Below, piece by piece: positions 35,019-43,861 of a stretch of DNA of 49,789 nt (positions are counted from its first letter, which is position 1; each line of letters opens with the position of its first letter). Made by a program: the position numbers and the translations under genes. The notes under the pieces were generated by a model. The model ran no database searches, had not been told where the DNA came from, and saw only the letters and a list, made by a program, of their open reading frames with translations. This DNA comes from Bacillota bacterium (GTDB taxonomy: Bacteria; Bacillota; Limnochordia; DTU087), in NCBI GenBank assembly GCA_012518315.1, contig JAAYSL010000083.1, forward strand, positions 1 through 49,789, written 5' to 3'.

Positions 35019-37322
35019 GTGAGTGTTTTGGCGAAGATGGTGGAACAGGCAAAAGGTGTAAAGCAGCCTACACCTGGGCGTAGACCCAAGGAAATCCTTG
35101 CTGTTTTGCTTTTTGCCATGGGTATCTTTACGTGGTTTAGTCTCCATACCGAGAGTGTGGGAGTCATCGGTATGTGGGTCTCAAGATACACCCGTTGGCT
35201 ATTGGGTTTGGCCGCTGATCTCCCGGTTCTGTTTTTTCTGTTGGCAGGCTATTTTTGCTTGCGAGGGATTACAAAACAAGCACTCTTTGTCCGGGTCTTG
35301 GTGGGTGCCATCATTTTGGCCTTAGCATCTCTAATCTTGCTCCATTTGCAGACCACAGACATTGTGGCAGTGCCATACATACAGTTTACTGACCCTTGGG
35401 TAACTCATTACCAAGGAACTGGCATGATTGGTCAGTTTCTCACGGCAATATGCCTAAGGGCCTTGGGTCTTGCCGGTACTTATGTTTTTACTATTGCCTT
35501 TTTGCTGATTGCTGCTATCTTGCTTTTTGATGTACCTTTTTCTAAGGCCATCTTTGGGTTTGGCCGATGGATTGTGCAAAGCTGTGCTGGCTTGGTGCAG
35601 AGCCTAAAGAAGCTGCTAACTGATGCCCTCTCTTTAGCTAGCTCCTTGACGAAGAGGGCAGCTGTAAGCACAGGCACAGGCAAAGGTAGCAAACGGCGTT
35701 CCCGCAAACAAGGCCAGGCGGCTTCTGCTAAAGTCAAGACGAATGAGACTAAGCCCGTAAGCCAGGAGCAAGCTATCAAGGAAGTGGCAGTAACCGAAGA
35801 AGGCGATCTAAGACACCAGAGGACTACGGCACAGGTAGGTGGTGAGGAAGAGGCTGCCATCGATGCATCTTTTCGGCACCCAAGGCGGGTGGGACCTTTT
35901 ACCTTACCGGCATTAGATCTAATTACACCCACCCGAATCCGCAGGTCTAGGAAACAGAGTATTGACCAGACTGTGCTTCTGGAGGAAACTCTGGCTAGCT
36001 TCGGGATTGAGGGCCGTGTGGTAGATGTTTGTCAAGGGCCTACCGTCACTCGGTACGAAATTCAACCACCACCGGGGATCAAAGTAAGCCGAATTGTAGC
36101 TTTGGCTGATGATCTCGCCTTAGCTCTAGCAGCACCAGATGTCCGGATCGAGGCACCGGTGCCAGGGAAGTCAGTGGTAGGTGTTGAGGTTCCCAACAGA
36201 GAGCCCAGTGCTGTGTTTCTGCAGGATGTATTGATTAGTCCTGAATTCCAGAAGCATCCTTCCAGATTGGCTATGGCTTTAGGTAAGGATATAGCTGGTA
36301 ATCCTGTGGTGGCGGACTTGAGAAAACTGCCCCACCTACTTGTAGCAGGGGCAACCGGTTCAGGTAAGAGTGTGTGTCTTAACACCATCATCGCCAGCTT
36401 CCTTTACAAATCTTCACCTGAAGAAGTTCAATTACTGATGATTGATCCCAAGCGGGTGGAGCTGACAATGTACAACGGCATTCCTCATTTGATCTCTCCG
36501 GTGGTCACCGATCCCAAGAAGGCTGCTACTGCACTCCGCTGGGCAGTGAAGGAGATGGAGCGCCGTTATGCGCTATTTGCCGATGCGGGGGCCCGCAATA
36601 TTGAATCGTATAATGACTGGATGGAGAATAACCGCGAACGCTATGGTGAGGGAGAAGTTCTGCCCTATATTGTGATCATCATCGACGAGCTGGCAGACTT
36701 GATGCTGGTAGCGGCCGCGGAGGTGGAGGATGCCATCTGTCGCTTGGCCCAAATGGCTAGAGCCGCCGGGATGTGTTTGGTCATTGCTACCCAGAGGCCT
36801 TCAGTGGATGTGATTACTGGCCTAATCAAGGCCAATATCCCATCCCGTATTGCCTTTGCAGTATCTTCCCAGGTGGATTCGAGAACCATCTTGGATATGG
36901 CAGGAGCAGAACGGCTCTTGGGTAAGGGGGACATGCTATACTTCCCAGTGGGGGCCGCCAAGGCCATCCGGGCCCAGGGTGCCCTGATTTTGGAGAAAGA
37001 TATCGAAAAGCTTGTGGACTTTTGGGCAAAGCAGGCAGATCCCGACGCTGAAGAAGAGAACATCGTTGAAATACAGGAATCCATCGACAATGAAGTGGTG
37101 GTGGATGACGAACTCTTCGATGATGCTGTTCAGCTGGTGATTGACTCAGGACAAGCTTCGATATCCATGCTACAACGCCGTTTTCAGATTGGATATTCCC
37201 GGGCTGCGCGGCTCATCGATACTATGGAGCTGAAAGGGATTGTCGGGACCCACCAGGGCAGCAAGCCCCGGGAGGTATTGGTTGATGCATATCAAGAATC
37301 TAGAGAAGATAGGGAATCCTAA
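35019..37322 (+). CDS. ftsK: DNA translocase FtsK/SpoIIIE
   Basis: This septal ATPase pumps chromosomal DNA, in sporulation moving the forespore chromosome through the septum. It has about 767 residues: four or five N-terminal membrane segments (about residues 25-185), a basic linker, then the motor with Walker [10 protein letters not shown] (near residue 445), Walker [33 protein letters not shown], and a C-terminal winged-helix gamma domain ([20 protein letters not shown]) that reads polar sequence motifs. GTG 35019 follows AAAGGGA. TTG 35028 is also possible. The gene begins a probable unit with rodZ and the UPF0182 gene. Confidence 0.95.
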   Translation: MSVLAKMVEQAKGVKQPTPGRRPKEILAVLLFAMGIFTWFSLHTESVGVIGMWVSRYTRWLLGLAADLPVLFFLLAGYFCLRGITKQALFVRVLVGAIILALASLILLHLQTTDIVAVPYIQFTDPWVTHYQGTGMIGQFLTAICLRALGLAGTYVFTIAFLLIAAILLFDVPFSKAIFGFGRWIVQSCAGLVQSLKKLLTDALSLASSLTKRAAVSTGTGKGSKRRSRKQGQAASAKVKTNETKPVSQEQAIKEVAVTEEGDLRHQRTTAQVGGEEEAAIDASFRHPRRVGPFTLPALDLITPTRIRRSRKQSIDQTVLLEETLASFGIEGRVVDVCQGPTVTRYEIQPPPGIKVSRIVALADDLALALAAPDVRIEAPVPGKSVVGVEVPNREPSAVFLQDVLISPEFQKHPSRLAMALGKDIAGNPVVADLRKLPHLLVAGATGSGKSVCLNTIIASFLYKSSPEEVQLLMIDPKRVELTMYNGIPHLISPVVTDPKKAATALRWAVKEMERRYALFADAGARNIESYNDWMENNRERYGEGEVLPYIVIIIDELADLMLVAAAEVEDAICRLAQMARAAGMCLVIATQRPSVDVITGLIKANIPSRIAFAVSSQVDSRTILDMAGAERLLGKGDMLYFPVGAAKAIRAQGALILEKDIEKLVDFWAKQADPDAEEENIVEIQESIDNEVVVDDELFDDAVQLVIDSGQASISMLQRRFQIGYSRAARLIDTMELKGIVGTHQGSKPREVLVDAYQESREDRES

Positions 37323-37356
37323 AGTATCTGACTTTCTTAGAGAGAAGGGGTAGAGG

Positions 37357-38451
37357 GTGACTGAAGTGGGGCGGATGCTGGAGGAAGCCCGGTTAAAGAA
37401 GGGCATTACCCTAGATAAGGTAGAGGCTGAGCTTAAGATCCGCAAGCATTACCTTTTGGCTATAGAGGCCGGTAATTGGGATAAGCTCCCTGGCTATGCT
37501 TATGCTACTGGCTTCTTGCGCAGCTACGGTGACTATCTAGGGCTATCTGGCGAGGATCTAGTCGAAGAATATAAATATTGGAGGGAAAGCCAGGGGATTG
37601 ACACTATAGCTGACGATGTACCGGTCGGTGTCTTCACTAGAGCCAAGGAATTACAGACTGATACTGGGATTTTCCAGCTCAGTGCCAAAGACCAAGGTAG
37701 AACAAAGCGTCGGCGGAAGGGCCAGAGAGGCTTGGTTGTGGCCCTCATATTGGTGGTGGCTTTGGCAGCGTATCTCTTTTTGACCTGGAAACAGCCTTTT
37801 TCTGATACCGGCGGGGAGCCGCTCCCCTCCGAAGAAGTGCATATTGAATACGAAGAACCCAAGGATACCGGGGTAGTATCTGAAGAGGTGTCTTTGAAGG
37901 AGGCACCAGATTCGACTCCGGAAGTAGCTCTTAGTGAAGTACCTGCAGAGAAAACCCCGATTGTGGAACGAGAACAAGAGGTAGATAGTAAGATAGATGA
38001 AGGCGCGTATTTTGACCTAGATGGCTCCACTGATATGGGATTCGATCTGAAAAAACAGAAGGTGGAGCCTGAACCGGTTGAAACTGACGAGATAGACGAT
38101 ACCATCTTGCCCGAGGATGATGCCGCTCTGCTGGGGGTGGAGGTTACCCTGCCAAGCGACACAGTCCATCGCTTGCCTCCAGTAGAGGTTGGAGATGAAG
38201 TATGGCCTCTCACCTTGGATGCGACTACTACTGGCAGGTGCTGGGTGGAAGTGCGCAGTGATGGACGACTCGTTGCCTCCCGTACTCTAGAAGCGGGTGA
38301 GCACCATACTTGGCGTGCCTTGGAGGAGCTCAAGGTGCGGTTTGGTAATGCCGGTGTTGTGGAGTTAACACTAAATGGCAAGCCACTGGGGCCAGCGGGG
38401 AAGGGAGTCACTACCCGAGTCTTCACGACAGATTCGGATGCACAGGATTAG
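37357..38451 (+). CDS. rodZ: RodZ-like cell-shape protein (HTH, membrane segment, DUF4115)
   Basis: RodZ-type proteins link MreB filaments to the elongation machinery. It has 364 residues with a cytoplasmic helix-turn-helix of the HTH_25 type (GRMLEEARLKKGITLDKVEA, AIEAGNWDKLPGYAYATGFL), one membrane segment (GLVVALILVVALAAYLFLTW, about residues 126-145), an acidic low-complexity linker (about 150-260) and a C-terminal beta domain like DUF4115 (ATTTGRCWVEVRSDGRLVAS). GTG 37357 follows GGGGTAGAGG. It lies 34 bp after ftsK. Confidence 0.85.
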   Translation: MTEVGRMLEEARLKKGITLDKVEAELKIRKHYLLAIEAGNWDKLPGYAYATGFLRSYGDYLGLSGEDLVEEYKYWRESQGIDTIADDVPVGVFTRAKELQTDTGIFQLSAKDQGRTKRRRKGQRGLVVALILVVALAAYLFLTWKQPFSDTGGEPLPSEEVHIEYEEPKDTGVVSEEVSLKEAPDSTPEVALSEVPAEKTPIVEREQEVDSKIDEGAYFDLDGSTDMGFDLKKQKVEPEPVETDEIDDTILPEDDAALLGVEVTLPSDTVHRLPPVEVGDEVWPLTLDATTTGRCWVEVRSDGRLVASRTLEAGEHHTWRALEELKVRFGNAGVVELTLNGKPLGPAGKGVTTRVFTTDSDAQD

Positions 38452-38481
38452 TCATTAGGCAGCTGGAAGGGGAGTAGGGGG

Positions 38482-41211
38482 ATGGCAAGGCGGCTAATGC
38501 TACTGCTGTTGGCAGTGGTGATCATCCTATTGGGCCTCAGTCTATGGCTCATCGGTTTCTATACAGACTGGCTATGGTTTGAACAGGTGGGATATAGGTC
38601 TGTCTTTACAGCTCGACTAGCTTGGACGTGTATAGTGTGGCTAGGTTCGGGCTTATTATTTTCCGGCTTCATTTTCTTTAACTTAAGAGCTACCACCTGG
38701 GCCCTCAAGCAGAGAACTAGAATGGATACATCTCCGTTTTGGGATGGCCCCCGGCTTCGACGGGGTCTTTACCTTGTCAGTCTCATTCTAGGGTTTGTCA
38801 TCAGTGCAGGATTTAGTACCAGGTGGGAGGTTGTGGCTAGATTCATCCACCGGACCCCCTTTGGATACACAGACCCTGTCTTTCACCAAGATATCGGTTT
38901 CTATGTGTTCCAACTGCCCCTTTTTGAACAGCTCTATGTGCCTTTGCAGGGGCTACTTCTGGTAACCTTGGTGGCAGTAGGGCTATCCTATGTTCTTGGT
39001 CGGGTGGTAGGTTTTGAGGAGAGAAAACCACACATAGTAACCAAGGCCAAGGTACATTTGTCTATCCTTATCGCTCTCGTGCTCACTCTCAAAGCACTAG
39101 ACTATCTCTTGGGAATGTATCAATTGGTCTATTCTCCCCGGGGCGCCGTATTTGGACCTAGCTATACAGATGTTCATACTCAGATACTGGCCGCCAAAGC
39201 TATGGCGATTACTACAGGAGCAGTGGCGGTTAGTGTTCTTTGGAACGCCTTCCAGCCTCGACTGCGCTGGGTGATTAGTGGGATCATCCTTTTGGTGGTA
39301 GAATCCATGCTCCTGGGTAGTGTCTATCCCAACCTAGTACAGCGCTATGTGGTGGAACCTAACGAATTGGCCAAAGAAGAAAGGTTTATCGGTTACAATA
39401 TCGATGCTACCCGTCAAGCCTTTGGGCTAGATAACATAGTGGAACACAAGTTTGTGACCCAAGATGAGCTGCCTCCTAAGCAATGCCTCCAAAGTGAGAC
39501 TGTTGACAATATCCGGCTGTGGGACTGGCGCCCCCTTCTGGAAACATATAGTCAATTACAGGAATTCAGGCTTTACTATGATTTTACTCGGGTGGATACA
39601 GATCGCTACTGGGTGGATGGTGAGTATCGTCAAGTTATGGTTGCTCCTCGGGAACTAGCCATCGAGCAGCTGCATAACCGTACCTGGGTAAATGAAAGGC
39701 TACAGTATACCCACGGCTATGGGCTGGTGATGAGTCCTGTAAATCGAGTGACACCCGAGGGCCTACCAGATCTTTGGATCTATGATATTCCTCCTAAGAG
39801 CAAGATGGGAGAAGCTTTGGCAGTCACTCGGCCGGAGATTTACTATGGCGAACAGACCAACCATTACGTCTTTGTTAGAACCGAGGTGCCGGAGTTTGAT
39901 TACCCCCGGGGTGATCAAAATGCAGAAACTCTCTATCAAGGCACAGGTGGGGTGCCTATGGGTTCGTGGGGACGGAGGCTGCTTTTTGCTTTGCGATTTC
40001 AAGATAGCAGAATCCTTTGGACCCAAAGCTTTACTAAAGACAGCCGGGTGATGTATTACCGCAATATCCAGGAGAGGGTTCGGAAGATAGCTCCGTTTTT
40101 GCGCTATGATAACGAACCCTATATGGTAGTGGCAGATGGGCGGCTCTTTTGGATCTTGGATGCCTACACATCTTCAGATCGGTACCCTTATGTACAGCCT
40201 GTGGCTGGTTGGGGTAATTATGTACGCAACTCAGTGAAAGTGGTAGTTGATGCCTACAATGGTACTGTAACTTACTATATGATGAATGAACGTGATCCAT
40301 TAGCCCTGACACTCGGGCACATGTACCCTGGCCTATTTCGGCCCTTGACAGAGATGCCCGCTTCCCTTAGGGCTCACATCCGCTACCCAGAAGAGCTGTT
40401 TTTGCTTCAGGCCCGCATCTACGGGACCTATCACATGGCCAATCCCCGGGTCTTTTATAACCAGGAGGATCTGTGGAACTTTCCTCGGGAGATCTATGGT
40501 GATGAGCAGATCGACATGCAGGCCTACTATACAATTATGGAGCTGCCCGGCGAGATTGGGCGAGATAGAGCCGCAGAGTTTGTTTTGATGTTGCCTTTCA
40601 CCCCGGCCGAGAAGGCCAACATGGTCGCTTGGCTTGCGGCTCGCAATGATGGCGAGCATTACGGGCAGCTAGTATTACACAAATTCCCCAAACAAAAACT
40701 CACCTATGGTCCAATGCAAATTGAGGCCCGTATCGATCAAGATGCTGAGATCTCCCGCCAGCTGGCTTTATGGGATCAAAAGGGGTCACGAGTAGTTAGG
40801 GGAAATCTCTTGGTACTACCTTTAGGTGATTCGATTTTGTATGTCGAGCCTCTTTACCTAAAGGCCAAACAAGGTGAGCTGCCAGAGCTAAGGCGGGTAA
40901 TTGCCTCACTTGGTGGTAAGATCGTTATGGCTGAGACCGTTGAGGAAGCACTCAATGAGCTGTTTGAGGAAAGAGTGTTATCAACGCCAGAGGAATCAGG
41001 CGAATCAGGGGTGGGGATAGTACTAGAGCCAGAGTCTGTGCCCCCAGATAGTCCACTCTCACGGACGGAAGGCAAGGCCCAGGCGGCGCTAGAGCTATTT
41101 GGAGAAGCCAAAACAGCAAGGCAAAGCGGTGATTGGGGCCGCTACGGTGAAATTCTGGATGAACTGGAAATTTTGCTGCGGGAGCTAGCCGAACAAGAAC
41201 AATCCCAGTGA
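38482..41211 (+). CDS. UPF0182 family large membrane protein
   Basis: This protein has 909 residues with about seven membrane segments in the first 280 (beginning LMLLLLAVVIILLGLSLWLI and including TDWLWFEQVGY), then a large presumably extracytoplasmic region. It matches the UPF0182/COG1615 family through LGMYQLVYSPRGAVFGPSYT, NIRLWDWRPLLETYSQLQE and VDAYNGTVTYYM. The family is conserved in actinobacteria, clostridia and cyanobacteria, and its function is unknown. An acidic, Ser/Pro/Glu-rich stretch near residues 840-870 precedes the end. ATG 38482 follows GGAAGGGGAGTAGGGG. Confidence 0.88.
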   Translation: MARRLMLLLLAVVIILLGLSLWLIGFYTDWLWFEQVGYRSVFTARLAWTCIVWLGSGLLFSGFIFFNLRATTWALKQRTRMDTSPFWDGPRLRRGLYLVSLILGFVISAGFSTRWEVVARFIHRTPFGYTDPVFHQDIGFYVFQLPLFEQLYVPLQGLLLVTLVAVGLSYVLGRVVGFEERKPHIVTKAKVHLSILIALVLTLKALDYLLGMYQLVYSPRGAVFGPSYTDVHTQILAAKAMAITTGAVAVSVLWNAFQPRLRWVISGIILLVVESMLLGSVYPNLVQRYVVEPNELAKEERFIGYNIDATRQAFGLDNIVEHKFVTQDELPPKQCLQSETVDNIRLWDWRPLLETYSQLQEFRLYYDFTRVDTDRYWVDGEYRQVMVAPRELAIEQLHNRTWVNERLQYTHGYGLVMSPVNRVTPEGLPDLWIYDIPPKSKMGEALAVTRPEIYYGEQTNHYVFVRTEVPEFDYPRGDQNAETLYQGTGGVPMGSWGRRLLFALRFQDSRILWTQSFTKDSRVMYYRNIQERVRKIAPFLRYDNEPYMVVADGRLFWILDAYTSSDRYPYVQPVAGWGNYVRNSVKVVVDAYNGTVTYYMMNERDPLALTLGHMYPGLFRPLTEMPASLRAHIRYPEELFLLQARIYGTYHMANPRVFYNQEDLWNFPREIYGDEQIDMQAYYTIMELPGEIGRDRAAEFVLMLPFTPAEKANMVAWLAARNDGEHYGQLVLHKFPKQKLTYGPMQIEARIDQDAEISRQLALWDQKGSRVVRGNLLVLPLGDSILYVEPLYLKAKQGELPELRRVIASLGGKIVMAETVEEALNELFEERVLSTPEESGESGVGIVLEPESVPPDSPLSRTEGKAQAALELFGEAKTARQSGDWGRYGEILDELEILLRELAEQEQSQ

Positions 41212-41229
41212 CATAGCTAGGGCTTAAGT

Positions 41230-41295
41230 CCTTCGCCATAATGACATACTTGCGGAATATCTTGGTGATACCGCGAATATCTATTATGGCGAAGG
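41230..41295 (+). promoter_or_regulatory. Hairpin covering the spoIIP ribosome-binding site
   Basis: CCTTCGCCATAAT (41230-41242) is perfectly complementary to ATTATGGCGAAGG (41283-41295), and an inner stem GCGG..TATC pairs with GATACCGC. The right arm contains the AAGG that begins the SD AAGGGGG (41292-41298) of spoIIP, so folding would block ribosome binding. There is no T-run. Confidence 0.6.
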
Positions 41296-41301
41296 GGGTT
41301 G

Positions 41302-42150
41302 ATGGGTTTGGCACGAAGATCTTGGAAAACTCGCCAGAAAAATGGTCCAGGTCTTTTGTTTATCCTTATTGCTTTGGTGGTTGTGGCGGCTGCAGGTGCA
41401 AAATACCTAGGGCTATATGCACCGGAGCAGCCGACCCTAAGTCCCCAAAGACTAGTGCAAGATACTGCAGCCAGAGTCTCAACAGAAGAACAACAGAGTC
41501 TGGGAAGTCAGGAGCCAGTGACAGTACTGGTTTTCCATTCCCACACCAGCGAAAACTACTCATCTAAACCATCCCATGATAAGGGTGGCAAGGGAGAAAT
41601 CCTGCAAGTGGGGGCCGAGTTTTGTCAGGCCATTAGTGAGAAAGGCATTAAGGCTATTCATTTGAAGGGAACATATGATACACCAGAATACAGTGAAGCC
41701 TTTCGAAAAGCCGGGGAAGACGTGGGTAAAGCTTTGGCAGAGAATCCTAACATTAAGGCAATCATCGATATCCATCGGGATGGCTTACCCAAGAATAAAG
41801 ACAAGGATTACACTACTGCCATTATAGCAGGGCAGAGGGTGGCGAAAATCCTCTTTGTCGTTGGAGATGTAGCTAACCCGAATCGTAACAGCAACATGGC
41901 CTTTACTGAAGCCGCGAAAGCTCGCCTTGAGGCTATGTATGCCGGAGTTAGTCGGGGGGTTAGAGTTCAGCACCGCAATGTCAACGGCAGCTTGCACTCC
42001 AATGTATTGGTGGCTTATCTTGGTGACTATCACGGCAATTCGCTGGTTGAGGCTAAGGCTTCCGCCCGAATCCTTGCCGATGTGGTGGCGGCAGTACTGC
42101 TGGAACAGGCCCAGGAAGGTATGCTAGTTTTGCCTACAACAACTCCTTAG
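41302..42150 (+). CDS. spoIIP: Stage II sporulation protein P (engulfment peptidoglycan hydrolase)
   Basis: SpoIIP acts with SpoIID and SpoIIM to degrade septal peptidoglycan so the mother-cell membrane can engulf the forespore. It has about 282 residues: a basic N-terminus, one membrane segment (GLLFILIALVVVAAAGAKYL), then the SpoIIP domain with VLVFHSHTSENY, AIIDIHRDG and NGSLHSNVLVAYLGDYHGNS. It is shorter than the Bacillus protein, mainly before the catalytic domain. ATG 41302 follows AAGGGGG. TTG 41308 is an alternative start. Confidence 0.93.
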   Translation: MGLARRSWKTRQKNGPGLLFILIALVVVAAAGAKYLGLYAPEQPTLSPQRLVQDTAARVSTEEQQSLGSQEPVTVLVFHSHTSENYSSKPSHDKGGKGEILQVGAEFCQAISEKGIKAIHLKGTYDTPEYSEAFRKAGEDVGKALAENPNIKAIIDIHRDGLPKNKDKDYTTAIIAGQRVAKILFVVGDVANPNRNSNMAFTEAAKARLEAMYAGVSRGVRVQHRNVNGSLHSNVLVAYLGDYHGNSLVEAKASARILADVVAAVLLEQAQEGMLVLPTTTP

Positions 42151-42195
42151 GGCGACACAACCCCCTTCACTGGGTAATCCTTGTGTGCGTATAGA

Positions 42196-42235
42196 CCCAC
42201 CCTAGCTTTGTGGTCTTTGGGGTGGGAGTTTTTTT
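42196..42235 (+). terminator. Terminator after spoIIP
   Basis: CCCACCC (42196-42202) pairs with GGGTGGG (42220-42226), followed by AG and seven Ts. The rest of the 42236-42373 gap shows no gene and no convincing promoter, although one for the next gene is expected there. Confidence 0.8.
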
Positions 42236-42373
42236 GTGATGGCGAAAATCTCCAGCAGGATCGTCATAGGAAAGCGGCGAAGTGCTAGGGCTGACTGTAT
42301 ATAGATATCTTAGCCGCTAATAGCTTAGCCTAGTTCTGGGGATATTAGTGGTAAGACTGGAGGTGCCCCTGCC

Positions 42374-43834
42374 TTGGTACAACACATTCATATGATCGGG
42401 ATCGGTGGGGCAGGTATGAGTGCCATAGCAACCGTTCTCTTGGAGATGGGGTATAAAGTCAGTGGTTCAGATCTAAAGGATTCAGATGTGGTGAGTTCTT
42501 TAATGAGAAAAGGTGCAGAAGTACACATAGGTCACGCCGCTTCTCATGTAGCAGGGGCTAACCAGGTGGTTTTCTCGTCTGCGATTCCACAGGATAATCC
42601 TGAAATACGGGAGGCCAAAGGGCTTGGCATACCGGTTTTGCATCGCTCAGAAATGCTTGCCCGTATTCTCAACAATCATGATGGTATTGCTGTGGCTGGA
42701 GCCCACGGTAAAACAACAATTACTGGCATGATTGCCCACATCCTGACTAGCCTGGGGGTAGATCCCACGGTACTGGCCGGGGGAGAAATGCAGAATAAGT
42801 GTGTACACGCGCGCCTAGGGCGGGGTGAATATGTGGTGGCAGAGGCTGATGAGAGTGATGGCTCCTTCCTCCGGTATTACCCATATATCGCAGTCATCAC
42901 TAGCGTCGAAGCGGATCATCTAGAAAACTATGGGGGTAGGGCCCATCACTTGGTCGATAGCTATAAGGCATTCATAGCCAATATCAAGGATGGTGGAACC
43001 CTTGTGATCAGCCGTCAGGCTTATCTAGTCCTTAAGGATGCTATAGATCAGGCCAAAGGTAGATTCGCTGTCAGTGTCTATGGTCTGGACTACCAAATGG
43101 GACGTCCGCTGGAATCCAAAGGTGATCACCTCGGTGATAATTGGTTTAGGGATGGCCGAGAACTGGATTACAGAGCGAGTAATGTTCACCTGGCTGGCTC
43201 GACCTCCATCTTTACAGTGGACTATCAAGGGCGATCTTTAGGAAAAGCTAGGTTGGTGATCCCAGGTGCCTACAATGTTGAGAACGCCCTAGCCGCTATA
43301 GCGGTGGCACAGGCGGTGGGATTAACCTTTGGCGAGGTGGTTGGTGTTCTGGATGGTTTTCACGGAGCCCATCGCCGCTTTGAGTGGGTAGGTGCCGGAG
43401 ATGGAATTGTAGTCTATGATGATTATGCCCATCATCCCACTGAGCTAAGGAAAACGCTACAGGCTGCTAGGGAATTTGGACGGAGGGTAGTAGCTGTTTT
43501 CCAGCCTCAACGATATAGCCGTACCCAGCTATTGATGGAGGAATTCGGCCGTTCTTTTCAAGATGCCGATCTAGTAGTGGTAACCGATATTTATGCCCCA
43601 CCACCGGAAAAACCGTTACCTGGCGTCACTGCGGAGCGATTAGCCCACCTAGTTGCCCAGCATATTGGCCAAGATCGTGTACTTTATGTTGGAGACCAAG
43701 GTCACATTCCCGATGCTTTGCTCCCCCATCTAACCAACAACGATCTGGTGATCACGATGGGAGCTGGTGATGTTTGGCAGGTGGCCCATGCTGTTGTAGA
43801 GCGTTTGCAGCGAAAGGATGTCCAAGGCATGTAG
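42374..43834 (+). CDS. murC: Second MurC-type ligase (UDP-MurNAc:L-alanine ligase paralogue)
   Basis: This Mur ligase has 486 residues and full MurC motifs: IHMIGIGGAGMSAIATVLLE, GAHGKTTITGMI (Ala replaces the Thr of the usual GTHGKTT), EADESDGSFL, TSVEADHLENY, YDDYAHHPTELRKTL and FQPQRYSRTQ. It resembles the cluster MurC in length and layout but differs throughout, so it is not a recent duplicate. It may be the active MurC, a sporulation-specific copy, or a ligase for another amino acid. TTG 42374 follows GGAGGTG. It sits between spoIIP and the helicase operon. Confidence 0.88.
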   Translation: MVQHIHMIGIGGAGMSAIATVLLEMGYKVSGSDLKDSDVVSSLMRKGAEVHIGHAASHVAGANQVVFSSAIPQDNPEIREAKGLGIPVLHRSEMLARILNNHDGIAVAGAHGKTTITGMIAHILTSLGVDPTVLAGGEMQNKCVHARLGRGEYVVAEADESDGSFLRYYPYIAVITSVEADHLENYGGRAHHLVDSYKAFIANIKDGGTLVISRQAYLVLKDAIDQAKGRFAVSVYGLDYQMGRPLESKGDHLGDNWFRDGRELDYRASNVHLAGSTSIFTVDYQGRSLGKARLVIPGAYNVENALAAIAVAQAVGLTFGEVVGVLDGFHGAHRRFEWVGAGDGIVVYDDYAHHPTELRKTLQAAREFGRRVVAVFQPQRYSRTQLLMEEFGRSFQDADLVVVTDIYAPPPEKPLPGVTAERLAHLVAQHIGQDRVLYVGDQGHIPDALLPHLTNNDLVITMGAGDVWQVAHAVVERLQRKDVQGM

Positions 43835-43861
43835 CAATCTAAAAAGCTGTGGTGGTGAGGC

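Noticed and set aside
37533-38426. Minus-strand open frame of 297 codons opposite rodZ
   Set aside because: Its translation is Ser/Thr/Pro-rich without domains and mirrors the acidic linker of RodZ, whose own frame has clear HTH and DUF4115 parts. There is no SD or promoter.
42374-43834. Second ligase as the missing MurD, or as Mpl
   Set aside because: Its motifs (HMIGIGGAGMS, DYAHHPTEL, FQPQRYSR) are those of MurC. MurD and Mpl have different N-terminal and C-terminal signatures.
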